Assembly: GCA_944381635.1 (NCBI GenBank)
Contig: CALWLY010000003.1
Span: 1 to 64,000, forward strand
Length of the DNA: 64,000 bases
Source of the DNA: an uncultured Lachnospiraceae bacterium
GTDB taxonomy: Bacteria > Bacillota > Clostridia > Lachnospirales > Lachnospiraceae
Direction of reading: 5' to 3'
A program made the position numbers and the translations under genes. This document shows, piece by piece, positions 20,320 through 29,432 of this stretch. The notes below the pieces were generated by a model. It saw only the letters and a program-made list of their open reading frames with translations, had not been told where the DNA came from and did not search any database. Within the stretch, counting starts at the first letter, position 1, and each line of letters starts with the position of its first letter.

Positions 20320-21162
20320 ATGAAAAAAATTATTGTGACAGGCTGTAACGGGCAGCTGGGAAGAGCGGTAAACGCTTATTATAAAAATGCCGGCGATATC
20401 GAATTTGTGAACACAGATGTGGCAGAACTGGATATTACCGACATTGACAAGGTGATGGAACTGGCAAGGAAAGTGAAACCCTACGCCATTATCAACTGCG
20501 CGGCTCACACCGGCGTGGATGCCTGCGAGACAGAATATGAGAAAGCATTTAAGATCAATGCCATTGGCCCCAGAAACTTAAGCATTGCGGCAAGAGAAAC
20601 CGGCGCAAAGCTGATGCATATCTCTACAGACTATGTATTTGACGGAAAAGGTACCAGACCTTATGTGGAAACAGATCCGGTAAATCCGCAGGGAGCCTAC
20701 GGTTCCACAAAACTGGCAGGGGAAGAATTTGTAAAACAGTTCGCAGATCGTTACTTTATTCTCCGTACAGCCTGGCTTTACGGAGACGGCAAAAATTTTG
20801 CAAAGACCATGCTGAGACTTTCCGAAACCAACGAGAAAGTGCGCGTGGTAGGAGATCAGTTTGGCTCACCTACCAGTGCTGCAGAACTTGCAAAAGCCAT
20901 CGGAGCTCTTCTCTTTACAGAAAACTATGGATTGTTCCATGCAACCTGTGAGGGAAGCTGCTGCTGGGCAGACTTTGCGGAAGAAGTATTCCGTCTTGCC
21001 GGAAAGAACACAAAGGTGGAGCGTATTACCACAGAAGAATTCAATGCCCCGGCTGCAAGACCGGCTTATTCGGTTCTGGACAATCGTATGTTCCGTTTGA
21101 CTGGAAGCTTTCAGTTTGCGGACTGGCATGACGCTATCGCAGAATATATGAAGACACTGTAA
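20320..21162 (+). CDS. rfbD: dTDP-4-dehydrorhamnose reductase
   Basis: RmlD (RfbD) reduces dTDP-4-dehydro-L-rhamnose to dTDP-L-rhamnose, the donor for rhamnose in surface polysaccharides. The 280-residue protein is an extended short-chain dehydrogenase with the NAD(P) loop GCNGQLGR near residue 9, STDYVFDG near 102, and the catalytic YGSTK near 127. AGGAGG lies five bases before ATG 20320, which is preferred over upstream in-frame codons. The other rhamnose genes (rmlA, B, C) are not in this window, so they must be elsewhere if rhamnose is made. Confidence 0.94.
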   Translation: MKKIIVTGCNGQLGRAVNAYYKNAGDIEFVNTDVAELDITDIDKVMELARKVKPYAIINCAAHTGVDACETEYEKAFKINAIGPRNLSIAARETGAKLMHISTDYVFDGKGTRPYVETDPVNPQGAYGSTKLAGEEFVKQFADRYFILRTAWLYGDGKNFAKTMLRLSETNEKVRVVGDQFGSPTSAAELAKAIGALLFTENYGLFHATCEGSCCWADFAEEVFRLAGKNTKVERITTEEFNAPAARPAYSVLDNRMFRLTGSFQFADWHDAIAEYMKTL

Positions 21163-21204
21163 CCATCCGTTGCTTTGCCGGAGAGAAAACAGGGTGAAAG
21201 AACA

Positions 21205-21256
21205 AAAACGCCGATGCAGAAAGTCTGTTACAGACTTTCTGTTCCGGCGTTTTTTT
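21205..21256. terminator. Bidirectional terminator between rfbD and the minus-strand membrane gene
   Basis: AAAACGCCG/CGGCGTTTT encloses a perfect 11-bp inner stem (21217-21227 with 21231-21241). The hairpin overlaps the stop codon of the minus-strand gene. Confidence 0.85.
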
Positions 21257-23105
21257 GTGAAAAAGCGGCGGTCAGCCAGAGGGGGAGAGACAGGATCAAA
21301 GGGTAGGCGTATCTTAAATCCGAAGCCACCGGAGTAGCCAGCAAAAGTGTTGCTATCACAAACAGGTAAGGCAGAAAAATCAGGGAAAATCTGCGGCTGC
21401 CGGAAGTAAGACAGCGGAACAGGAAAAACAGAGCAGCCCAGGTGAAAGCTCCTATGGAAAAGAGAAGTCCGTAAAGGGGAAGGATTCCCGGAAGCTTCAG
21501 AAGAATTTCGCTTATTTTTGCAGGCAGCATACCGCGCAGAATGGGCTGAGCGGAAAGCCCGAGCTCGTTGGGAGAAATTCCTTCGTTGGTAGTCAGGGTT
21601 GCAGCTGCGGGGAACCAGTATCCTTTGGTCTGTTCCAGAAAAGCTTCCAGATAGTCCATGGGGTATGTGAGACCGAGTTCGACCCAAAGCCGGAAAAATT
21701 CGCCCTTGTGTTCTTCCAGATATTCCGGATGGTTGTAGCTGACCAGAGCCTTTATAGGATCCGAAAGGGTGGGATTGTAATATTCCGGAACATAGGAAAT
21801 GTCACAGACCTGATTCAGCAGTGTTTCCTGCTCTTCGGTAAGGGCCCTTCCCTGGGCAATGACTCTTGCCACCTGCTGGAGAGGAATGGAAAGGGATTCC
21901 GTAAAGGCCGGCTTTTCGGCGGAAAGATTGTCAAGGCCCGGACCGTTCCACACAAAGGCAAGTGCCAGAGTGAGAAGAAGAACACCGGCTATAGGCAGAA
22001 GATATTTCCGGAAAACAAAGCATACGAACGGAATCATCAGAATAAACACATAGAGCCCGTTGGAGCGAAACAGGCAGACTCCCAATCCGCTGATGGCAAG
22101 AAGAAGCAATGACTTTAAGGGAAGCGCTTGTTTGGCCGGGAATTTCAGGCGGCGTCCGGCCTCTTTTCCTGAAAGGTTTTCAGAAGAGGAAATACCAGCT
22201 GTTTCTGCATTGCGGGCAGAAGGCGCGGCGGTATTTTTCGGGTTTTCGGTTTCCATAAGGAGAGAGAACAAGCTCATGCCGTAAAGTAGTAAAAAGACGG
22301 AAAATAAAATGTCCTTCCACATAGTGACGGCAAAAATTCCATGATAGGGAACAAGAGCCCAGAACAGGAAAAAAAGCACAAGGAAACTTTTTCTTACACC
22401 GAAACGGGCAAGCAGATGCAGGCAGGCAGTTTCAGCCGCGGCGGTAATAAGCATCTGCGCCACTGTATAAAAGGCGATTCCGGTATAAACATTGTGACTG
22501 ATCCCGTAGCCGAAAGAGTAAAACAGCTGAAAGAACAGAGTATGGGCCACGGGGTGGTGGTTGCTGTAGGGCGTAAGGCCGGTGGCCTGGGAAAACTGGC
22601 TGAGACTGTCGGGAGTCATGACAGCGGGATAATTATACAGAAACCAGGGAAGCCATGCCAGAAGAAGACCGGCGAAAATGAGAGCCAGGGTTTTCTTTTT
22701 CAGAAGGCGGGGCTGTGTACAAAAAGAGACCGGTTTCAGCTTCAGCAGGAAAAAAGCAGATACGTTTCCGAAAAGGACACATAATCCTGCAAAAGTCATG
22801 ACAAGATAAAAGCAGGTAAACAGCGGATTGTCGAAGTCTCCGCCCAGATTGCTGTATGCGCCTGCCAGATAAAGGACGGCAAACAAAATTCCTATGGCGT
22901 GCTGCCTGCAGAATATTTTTCCGCTGATTTTTTGAACCTTTGAGAAAAACAGAAAACAGAATAAAAACAAAACAAGTCCCAGAATGTTTTCCGTAGGTAT
23001 GGACCCGATATTTAAAAGCGCAAAAGCGGCCGCATAACTTTCCAGTAAGATCAAAAGAGTTTTCAGGGAAAAAATAGTTCCGCTGCATGTAAAAGTACGA
23101 TTCAT
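21228..23105 (-). CDS. Large polytopic membrane protein, DUF6020-like
   Basis: This 625-residue protein has about 14 hydrophobic segments and a short soluble part near residues 400-500. Segments such as PAVMTPDSLSQ and the NHHPVAHTLFFQLF stretch in the first third resemble DUF6020 and, more distantly, GT-C glycosyltransferases. ATG 23105 has GAGAGG upstream; a further in-frame ATG at 23147 has none. It lies on the opposite strand inside the polysaccharide region. A GT-C role in decorating a lipid-linked glycan is plausible but not shown by the sequence. Confidence 0.78.
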   Translation of the reverse strand: MNRTFTCSGTIFSLKTLLILLESYAAAFALLNIGSIPTENILGLVLFLFCFLFFSKVQKISGKIFCRQHAIGILFAVLYLAGAYSNLGGDFDNPLFTCFYLVMTFAGLCVLFGNVSAFFLLKLKPVSFCTQPRLLKKKTLALIFAGLLLAWLPWFLYNYPAVMTPDSLSQFSQATGLTPYSNHHPVAHTLFFQLFYSFGYGISHNVYTGIAFYTVAQMLITAAAETACLHLLARFGVRKSFLVLFFLFWALVPYHGIFAVTMWKDILFSVFLLLYGMSLFSLLMETENPKNTAAPSARNAETAGISSSENLSGKEAGRRLKFPAKQALPLKSLLLLAISGLGVCLFRSNGLYVFILMIPFVCFVFRKYLLPIAGVLLLTLALAFVWNGPGLDNLSAEKPAFTESLSIPLQQVARVIAQGRALTEEQETLLNQVCDISYVPEYYNPTLSDPIKALVSYNHPEYLEEHKGEFFRLWVELGLTYPMDYLEAFLEQTKGYWFPAAATLTTNEGISPNELGLSAQPILRGMLPAKISEILLKLPGILPLYGLLFSIGAFTWAALFFLFRCLTSGSRRFSLIFLPYLFVIATLLLATPVASDLRYAYPLILSLPLWLTAAFSQKNAGTESL

Positions 23106-23361
23106 AACATTTCCTCTCTTTCTTTGTTTTGCAGAACTCTCTTGCATAAAAGAATAAAGCGGCGGAGCCGGAAAATCAACCGGGAATCCGGAAAAAACCA
23201 GGTTTCAGTTGAAAAAATAGCTTTTGCATGGTATATTCATTCTAGGTTAAAAGGTTCAAAATTTTCCGGAAATCGCAGGGCTTTCCTTCTGGACAGGCTT
23301 TAAAAGGGCAGCAGACGATTTCGGAGAAAGAATACAGATTATGGATGAAGGAGTAAAAAGA

Positions 23362-24429
23362 ATGAAAAATGTAGCACTGATTACCGGTATTACCGGACAG
23401 GACGGTTCTTATCTGGCAGAGTTCCTCTTGGAAAAAGGATACGAGGTACACGGACTGGTACGCCGTCATAGTATTTCCAACACACAGAGAATCGACCATC
23501 TGCTTCGTTCCTCTTATCATAATGTAAAATTTTTCCTTCATTATGCGGACACGACAGATTCCAGCAACCTGATGCGTCTTGTGGCAGAGATCAAACCCTC
23601 CGAGGTGTACAATCTGGCAGCACAGTCACATGTAGGTATTTCTTTTGATGTGCCGGAATATACAGCCGAGGCTACCGGCATCAGCACCTTAAAGCTTCTG
23701 GAAGCACTGCGCGTAAACGGCGGCAACTGCCGTTTTTATCAGGCGTCCACTTCCGAACTGTTCGGAGGACTGCCGGAGACAGCACCTCAGAGCGAGAAAA
23801 CACCGTTTTATCCCAAGAGTCCTTACGGAGTGGCAAAGCTGTACTCCTACTGGATCACGGTAAACTACAGAGAATCCTATAATATGTTCGCATGCAACGG
23901 TATTTTATTTAATCACGAATCTCCCAGAAGAGGAGAAAACTTCGTTACCAGAAAGATTACCCTGGCAATCGCCAATATTCTGGCCGGAAAGCAGGAGAAA
24001 CTTTCTCTCGGAAATATGAATGCAAAGCGCGACTGGGGATTTGCAGGCGACTATGTGGAAGGTATGTGGCTGATGCTTCAGCAGGATAAACCGGACGATT
24101 ATGTTCTGGCTACCAACGAGACACATACCGTAAGAGAATTTGTGGAAGCAGCGTTTGCCGAAGTGGGAATTTCCATTCGCTGGGAAGGCGAAGGCGTCAA
24201 CGAAAAAGGCTACGATGCAGAGACCGGAAAACTTCTGGTAGACGTAAACCCGGAATTCTACCGTCCGGCAGAAGTGGAATTTTTATGGGGCAACTGTGAA
24301 AAAGCCGAGAAGGCATTGAACTGGAAGAGAAAAGTAGACTTCCATGGTCTGGTTGCCATGATGATGGATTCCGACATGAGAGAGATCGCCGGAATGAGCT
24401 GTGAAGAATACCGCAGCAGAGCAAAATAA
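23362..24429 (+). CDS. gmd: GDP-mannose 4,6-dehydratase
   Basis: Gmd converts GDP-D-mannose to GDP-4-dehydro-6-deoxy-D-mannose, the first step to GDP-L-fucose. The 355-residue protein has the NADP loop [10 protein letters not shown] at the N-terminus, the QSHVGISFD region, STSELFG and the catalytic [13 protein letters not shown] 23362 was chosen over 23341 because AAGGAG lies about nine bases before it. The next gene, fcl, provides the second step and manC the substrate, so the three form one pathway. Confidence 0.96.
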   Translation: MKNVALITGITGQDGSYLAEFLLEKGYEVHGLVRRHSISNTQRIDHLLRSSYHNVKFFLHYADTTDSSNLMRLVAEIKPSEVYNLAAQSHVGISFDVPEYTAEATGISTLKLLEALRVNGGNCRFYQASTSELFGGLPETAPQSEKTPFYPKSPYGVAKLYSYWITVNYRESYNMFACNGILFNHESPRRGENFVTRKITLAIANILAGKQEKLSLGNMNAKRDWGFAGDYVEGMWLMLQQDKPDDYVLATNETHTVREFVEAAFAEVGISIRWEGEGVNEKGYDAETGKLLVDVNPEFYRPAEVEFLWGNCEKAEKALNWKRKVDFHGLVAMMMDSDMREIAGMSCEEYRSRAK

Positions 24430-24465
24430 AAGGTTTCAGAAAATTTTCTCAAACGTCAGAAAGAA

Positions 24466-24507
24466 AAGTTCGCACAGACGGCAAACGTCCGTTTGTGTCG
24501 GACTTTT
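24466..24507 (+). terminator. Hairpin with T tract between gmd and fcl
   Basis: A 9-bp stem (24473-24481 with 24489-24497) inside a longer imperfect stem is followed by CTTTTTG. As gmd and fcl are functionally linked, this may be a partial terminator setting their ratio. Confidence 0.55.
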
Positions 24508-24599
24508 TGTGTAAACAGGTCAGATTTTTCCGGTATTCTGAAAAAAGCGGGACACCGGAGACAAAGACAGAAGTCAGCAGAATGTGTCGGAGGATAACA

Positions 24600-25550
24600 A
24601 TGAGTACGATTAAGAAAACAGATAAGATTTATGTGGCAGGACATCGGGGACTGGTGGGAAGCGCTATTGTGCGGAACCTGAAAGAAAAAGGATATGAAAA
24701 TATTGTGGGAAGAACCCACAAAGAACTGGATCTTACCAACCAGGCTGCCGTGCAGGCTTTCTTTCAGGAGGAAAAGCCGGATGTGGTAGTTTTAGCAGCG
24801 GCGAAAGTAGGAGGAATCAATGCCAACAATACTGCACCGGCAGATTTCGCCTATGAAAATCTTCAGATTCAGTGCAATGTGATCAAATGCTGCCATGATT
24901 TTAAAGTGAAAAAACTCCTGTTTCTGGGAAGCACCTGTATCTATCCCAAGATGGCGCCTCAGCCTATTCCGGAGGACGCGCTTTTAACAGGACCCCTTGA
25001 GGTTACAAACGAGGCGTATGCCATTGCCAAAATCGCGGGACTGGAAATGTGCCGTTTCTTCAAGAAACAGTATGGAGATGATTTTATCAGCTGTATGCCT
25101 ACCAACCTTTACGGCCCTCATGACAACTATGATCTGGCAGGCAGCCATGTAATGCCGGCTATGATCCGCAAATTCCACGAGGCAAAGGTAAACGGGGCAG
25201 CAACCGTGGAACTTTGGGGAACGGGAACTCCTCTGCGTGAGTTTTTATATGTGGATGATATGGCGGATGCCTGCGTATTCCTGCTGGAAAATTACGACGG
25301 CGAGCAGCATGTCAATATAGGAACCGGAAAAGAAGTGACAATCAAAGAGCTGGCAGAAACGGTAAAGGCTGTTGTTGGCTTTGAAGGAGAGATTGTCTGG
25401 AACACAGACATGCCTGATGGAACGCCCAGAAAGCTTACCAACGTAGACAAGCTTCACGGACTGGGCTGGCATCACAAAGTAGAGCTGAACGAGGGCGTAC
25501 AGCTTGCTTATGACTGGTTTAAGGAAAACGTAGCGACAGCCAGAATGTAG
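24600..25550 (+). CDS. fcl: GDP-L-fucose synthase
   Basis: Fcl (WcaG) epimerises and reduces the Gmd product to GDP-L-fucose. The 316-residue protein carries the NADP loop [10 protein letters not shown] near residue 15, the serine in [10 protein letters not shown] near 110, and the catalytic [18 protein letters not shown] precedes ATG 24600, so the upstream extension in the same frame is not used. Fucosylated capsules or glycans in gut bacteria are commonly made from this nucleotide sugar. Confidence 0.96.
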   Translation: MSTIKKTDKIYVAGHRGLVGSAIVRNLKEKGYENIVGRTHKELDLTNQAAVQAFFQEEKPDVVVLAAAKVGGINANNTAPADFAYENLQIQCNVIKCCHDFKVKKLLFLGSTCIYPKMAPQPIPEDALLTGPLEVTNEAYAIAKIAGLEMCRFFKKQYGDDFISCMPTNLYGPHDNYDLAGSHVMPAMIRKFHEAKVNGAATVELWGTGTPLREFLYVDDMADACVFLLENYDGEQHVNIGTGKEVTIKELAETVKAVVGFEGEIVWNTDMPDGTPRKLTNVDKLHGLGWHHKVELNEGVQLAYDWFKENVATARM

Positions 25551-25586
25551 TGGGCATGACGCAGTGACCGCAGAATGGAGATTCGG

Positions 25587-26654
25587 ATGAAAACATATGG
25601 AGTAATTATGGCGGGGGGAGGAGGAACTCGCTTCTGGCCCCTTTCTACAAAAGAAGAGCCGAAGCAGTTTTTGAATCTATCCGGCAAAGACATTATGGTC
25701 AATGAGACCATTGACAGACAAAAAGGTCTGATAGAGGAAGAAGATTTATTTATTGTAACCAACGCTTCCCAGGCGGAGCTGATGCTTGAGAAGACAGAGG
25801 GAAGAGTAAAAAAAGACCATATTCTGGCGGAGCCGGCGGCGCGCAACACTGCAGCCTGCATCGGCTATGCGGCTATGGAAATCCTGAAAAAATACGGGGA
25901 TGGAATCATGTGCATTTTTGCCGCAGACGCCCATATCCGTGACAGCCTGGAATACCGGAGAGTTATGAAAGAGGCGGTCCGCACTGCCGAGGAAACGGAT
26001 GCTCTGGTGACCATAGGAATTCACCCCACTTTTCCAAGCACCGGCTATGGCTACATCAGACACAGCGCCCAGGAAGGAAAAGTATACCACAAGGTGGAAG
26101 AGTTTGTGGAAAAACCTGACGCCCAGACAGCGGCAGCTTATCTGTCGGACGGGGGTTATGCATGGAACAGTGGCATGTTTATCTGGAAAGCTTCCACAAT
26201 TTTAGGTTATTTTCAAAGACTTCTCCCGGATATTTATGAGTGCCTGACAAAAATCGGCGATGCCATGGGCACGGAAGAAGAAAAAAAGGTTTTGTGGGAA
26301 GTTTATCCTTCCATACCCAAAATATCCGTGGATTATGGAATTATGGAGCGGGCGGACCACGTGCTTATGCTGGAGGGCGACTTTGGCTGGAGCGATGTGG
26401 GAAGCTGGGATACACTGGACACCATTCGGGAAAAGGATGAGAATGGAAATATCCGGTGTGGTGATACTTTGCTTTTAAACTCTCACAACTGCGTAGCGTA
26501 CGCAAAAAACAAACTGATCGCGGCTGTGGATGTGGACAACCTGATCATGGTGGAGGCTGACGGAGCGATTCTTGTCTGCCCGCTGGATAAAGCCCAGAAA
26601 GTTAAGGATATTGTGGAAACTCTGTCAAAAGAGGGCAGAGAAAAATATCTGTAG
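25587..26654 (+). CDS. manC: Mannose-1-phosphate guanylyltransferase
   Basis: ManC joins mannose-1-phosphate and GTP to GDP-mannose, which Gmd then uses. The 355-residue protein has the nucleotidyltransferase signature GGGGTRFWPLS near residue 10, FVEKPD near 175 and the NSGMFIWK region. It is the short form, without the C-terminal phosphomannose isomerase cupin found in bifunctional enzymes. ATG 25587 has GGAG at good spacing, unlike the upstream ATG 25575. It sits 36 bases after fcl. Confidence 0.94.
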   Translation: MKTYGVIMAGGGGTRFWPLSTKEEPKQFLNLSGKDIMVNETIDRQKGLIEEEDLFIVTNASQAELMLEKTEGRVKKDHILAEPAARNTAACIGYAAMEILKKYGDGIMCIFAADAHIRDSLEYRRVMKEAVRTAEETDALVTIGIHPTFPSTGYGYIRHSAQEGKVYHKVEEFVEKPDAQTAAAYLSDGGYAWNSGMFIWKASTILGYFQRLLPDIYECLTKIGDAMGTEEEKKVLWEVYPSIPKISVDYGIMERADHVLMLEGDFGWSDVGSWDTLDTIREKDENGNIRCGDTLLLNSHNCVAYAKNKLIAAVDVDNLIMVEADGAILVCPLDKAQKVKDIVETLSKEGREKYL

Positions 26655-26806
26655 GAAAGACATAAGACGTACCAAAATTTGGAAACTGTCGGCGAAAAAG
26701 CGCGAAATTTTGCGATGTGTTTTCGTTTTATCTCCCCTTTCTTCATGTTAAGATAAAAATGGATGTAGAAATCCGTCAAAACAGGAAGAAACGGGAGGAT
26801 GGAACG

Positions 26807-27178
26807 ATGACGATTACGATAGAAGATCCGGCAAAAGTACAGCAGATGGTGTCGGATTTTATGTTGGAGCTGGGAGTGCCGGCTCATTTGCGGGGATATT
26901 ATTATTTAAGGGAGGCAGTGATGCTTTCCTGTGAGGATATGGAGCTTGTGGGAAGCGTCACCAAGCTTTTATATCCGGTTGTGGCAAAGAAATACCACAC
27001 AACCCTTCAGCGGGTGGAGCGGGCAATCCGCAACGCTATTGAGGTGTCATGGGAGAGAGGCAATCCTGCCGTCTTTGAAGAATTATTCGGATACAGCAAG
27101 GAAGACGGAAGCAGCCGTCCTACAAACAGTGAGTATATCGCCAGAGTTGCGGACAAGATCCGGTTGGACTGGCAGTGA
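26807..27178 (+). CDS. Stand-alone Spo0A C-terminal DNA-binding domain protein
   Basis: The 123-residue protein consists almost entirely of a Spo0A-type effector domain, the helical fold that binds 0A boxes. Matching segments are LGVPAHLRGYYYLREAV, LLYPVVAKKYHTT and RVERAIRNAIEVSWERG, the last holding the recognition helix. Normal Spo0A carries a receiver domain before this; here ATG 26807 with GGGAGG upstream leaves no room for one, and the preceding bases show no receiver remnant. It is therefore a regulator without phosphorylation control of its own. Its position between the GDP-fucose genes and the glycosyltransferases suggests local control of the polysaccharide locus, which is inference. 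Confidence 0.9.
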   Translation: MTITIEDPAKVQQMVSDFMLELGVPAHLRGYYYLREAVMLSCEDMELVGSVTKLLYPVVAKKYHTTLQRVERAIRNAIEVSWERGNPAVFEELFGYSKEDGSSRPTNSEYIARVADKIRLDWQ

Positions 27179-27346
27179 GACTTGCGTTACTGTTCCAGCA
27201 GGACTTTGCATTTACTGTAAAGTCCGTAAAAAATGATTCGAAAATGCGAAATCTTATTGCCGAAGGCAATTTCAAATGGATTTTGCAAGTTACTGGAACG
27301 GAGTGAACAGTAACAAACTTGCAGTACGAAAGGATACGGAGAAATT
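27179..27346 (+). other. Three-hairpin intergenic region before the glycosyltransferase operon
   Basis: No gene is present. Three hairpins follow each other: GGACTTT/AAAGTCC (27201-27225), ATTGCC/GGCAAT (27256-27270) and a 12-bp bulged stem GCAAGTTACTG/CAGTAAC...TTGC (27285-27322). The start of the region (GTTACTGTTCC, 27186-27196) can also pair with the last hairpin. It may be a termination and antitermination leader or a repeat family. Confidence 0.5.
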
Positions 27347-28276
27347 ATGAGTTTACTGAGTGTCATTGTACCGTGCTACAATGAGGAAGAAAATGTATCT
27401 TGTTTCTATGAGGAACTTATGAAGAACACCCCTTTTTTTGAAAAAGAGGGATTGGACGTGGAAATCATCTATATCGACGATGGCTCCAAAGACCGCACCG
27501 TGGAGGAAGTGAAAAAGCTTCGGGAAAAGGATGAGAGAATTCACCTGATTTCCTTCTCCAGAAATTTCGGGAAAGAAGCCGGAGTCTATGCGGGATTTTG
27601 CAAGGCAAAAGGAGACTATGTGGTTATGATGGATGCGGATCTTCAGGATCCTCCGTCTCTGCTTCCGGAATTGTTTGGCTATATTAAAGAAGGCTATGAT
27701 TCGGTAGCTACGAGACGTGTCACAAGAAAAGGGGAACCGCCTATCCGTTCTTTCTTTGCCCGTATGTTTTACAAGTTGATGAACAAAATTTCCAAGACGG
27801 AGATTGTGGACGGAGCAAGGGATTACCGGCTTATGACAAGGCAGGTGGTGGATGCCATCCTGGCTATGAGCGAATACAACCGTTTTTCCAAAGGTATTTT
27901 CGGATGGGTAGGCTATAAAACCAAATGGGTGGAATTTGAAAATGTGGAAAGAATCCACGGGGAGACCAAATGGTCTTTCTGGAAACTGTTTTTGTATTCC
28001 ATAGACGGTATCACGGCCTTTTCCACAGTGCCTCTGGCAATCGCCTCAGTGATGGGAATTCTTTTCTGCTTCCTGGCCTTCATTTTCATCATCACACTGG
28101 TTATCAAAAACCTGATTATGCATGATCCGGTGGCAGGATGGCCGTCTTTGGTGTGCATCATTTTGATGGTCAGCGGAATTCAGCTTTTCTGTATCGGTAT
28201 TGTGGGACAGTATCTGTCCAAAACCTATATGGAAGTGAAAAAGCGGCCCATTTATCTGGTGAAAGAAGAATTTTAA
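27347..28276 (+). CDS. Polyprenyl-phosphate glycosyltransferase, GtrB/DPM1-like (GT2)
   Basis: The 309-residue protein has a GT-A glycosyltransferase domain (about 1-220) with VIVPCYNEEENV at the N-terminus, IDDGSKDRT, and the metal-binding MMDADLQDPP near residue 97, followed by two membrane helices (about 230-260 and 265-295). This layout is typical of enzymes that put one sugar on undecaprenyl phosphate at the cytoplasmic face, for later side-branch addition outside. GGAG precedes ATG. It opens the glycosyltransferase series. Confidence 0.92.
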   Translation: MSLLSVIVPCYNEEENVSCFYEELMKNTPFFEKEGLDVEIIYIDDGSKDRTVEEVKKLREKDERIHLISFSRNFGKEAGVYAGFCKAKGDYVVMMDADLQDPPSLLPELFGYIKEGYDSVATRRVTRKGEPPIRSFFARMFYKLMNKISKTEIVDGARDYRLMTRQVVDAILAMSEYNRFSKGIFGWVGYKTKWVEFENVERIHGETKWSFWKLFLYSIDGITAFSTVPLAIASVMGILFCFLAFIFIITLVIKNLIMHDPVAGWPSLVCIILMVSGIQLFCIGIVGQYLSKTYMEVKKRPIYLVKEEF

Positions 28277-28369
28277 GAGGATTGCAGAAACAGGAGGCAG
28301 AGAACTGCTTCTCCATGCGGGAGAAGTTTCAGACGGGACATGCCCCTGGATTTTTAGAAAGATAAAATA

Positions 28370-29146
28370 ATGGACGAAAAAGAGAAACAGAAAAAAATGC
28401 CGGAAGTCAGCATTGTTGTACCGGTGTACCGGGCAAAGGAATATTTGAGAAAAACTGTGGAAATGGTAAAGGTGCAGAGTTTTGCAGACTGGGAGCTGAT
28501 CCTTGTGGAAGATGCTTCGGGAGACGGAAGTCTTGAGCTTGCCCAGGGGCTGGCTGAGACGGACAGCAGGATTCGCGTCATTGCGCAGCCGGAGAACGGC
28601 GGTGCTGCCCGGGCCAGGAACACAGGCACTAAAGCAAGAAAGGGAAGATACCTTGCGTTTCTGGATGCGGATGACGTATGGATGCCGGATAAGCTGGAAA
28701 AAGAACTTGCCTTTTTGAAACAGAAGCAGGCGGCTTTCGTTTTTACTTCCTATGAATTCGGTGACGAGCAGGCGAAGGGAACCGGGAAAATTGTACATGC
28801 TCCTGCTGCTCTTACGTACCGGCAGGCTCTTTCCAGAACCGTGATATTTACAACGACGGTTATGCTGGATACGGAAAAAATCCCGGAACAGCTTTTGTAT
28901 ATGCCTGAAATTGCCAGCGAGGATACGGCAACCTGGTGGCAGATTTTAAGAAGCGGCATCACGGCTTATGGGCTGGATGAAGTGTTGGCGATATACCGCA
29001 GACCCAAAAAGTCTCTTTCCTCCAATAAGGGGAAGGCTATTGTAAGAATCTGGAATCTGTATCGCAGACAGGAAAAGCTGAATCTGATTTCAAGTGCCTG
29101 GTATTTCTGCTTCTGGGCGCTGCGCGCTGTTTTGCGAAGAATTTAG
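28370..29146 (+). CDS. Glycosyltransferase family 2
   Basis: The 258-residue GT-A enzyme shows SIVVPVYRAKEYL at the N-terminus, VEDASGDGS, and the DXD motif AFLDADDVWMP near residue 95. There is no membrane helix apart from a weak C-terminal hydrophobic patch. It adds a sugar to a lipid-linked glycan in the cytoplasm; donor and acceptor cannot be read from the sequence. The ribosome binding site before ATG 28370 is weak. Confidence 0.88.
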   Translation: MDEKEKQKKMPEVSIVVPVYRAKEYLRKTVEMVKVQSFADWELILVEDASGDGSLELAQGLAETDSRIRVIAQPENGGAARARNTGTKARKGRYLAFLDADDVWMPDKLEKELAFLKQKQAAFVFTSYEFGDEQAKGTGKIVHAPAALTYRQALSRTVIFTTTVMLDTEKIPEQLLYMPEIASEDTATWWQILRSGITAYGLDEVLAIYRRPKKSLSSNKGKAIVRIWNLYRRQEKLNLISSAWYFCFWALRAVLRRI

Positions 29147-29198
29147 TCTATATGGAAGAGTGAGGATATCCCTGGTGGTCAGGAGGATGTGCTCGCTC

Positions 29199-29352
29199 TT
29201 TTTTATGGGATAGGAAACTTTATTTCCTACCCCATAAAAAAGACGCTCCACTGTGGATGCGCACTTCAGCGCTCAGGCAATCAGAGATTACCCGGAAAAT
29301 GGTTGCTGACGCAACCGCGCTCCGGCGCGAGTGTGCGCCCTGGCGCACACCT
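29199..29352. repeat. Composite hairpin repeat, inverted copy
   Basis: An A/T palindrome (29199-29217 with 29223-29241, one mismatch region) is followed by a module that, read in reverse complement, matches bases 10-100 of this window: the GTGTGC.CC hairpin, GCGC hairpin, GGTTGC/GCAACC hairpin and the GTGCGCATCCACAGTGGAGCG block. It lies between a glycosyltransferase gene and the priming transferase gene and could also act as terminator. Confidence 0.85.
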
Positions 29353-29432
29353 ATTTGTACAGCAGGAAATTTCCTTTTCGTTGCAGATTGTGCAAAGATA
29401 TGGTATCTTTGTGATGTGAGGTGTAAAAAATT

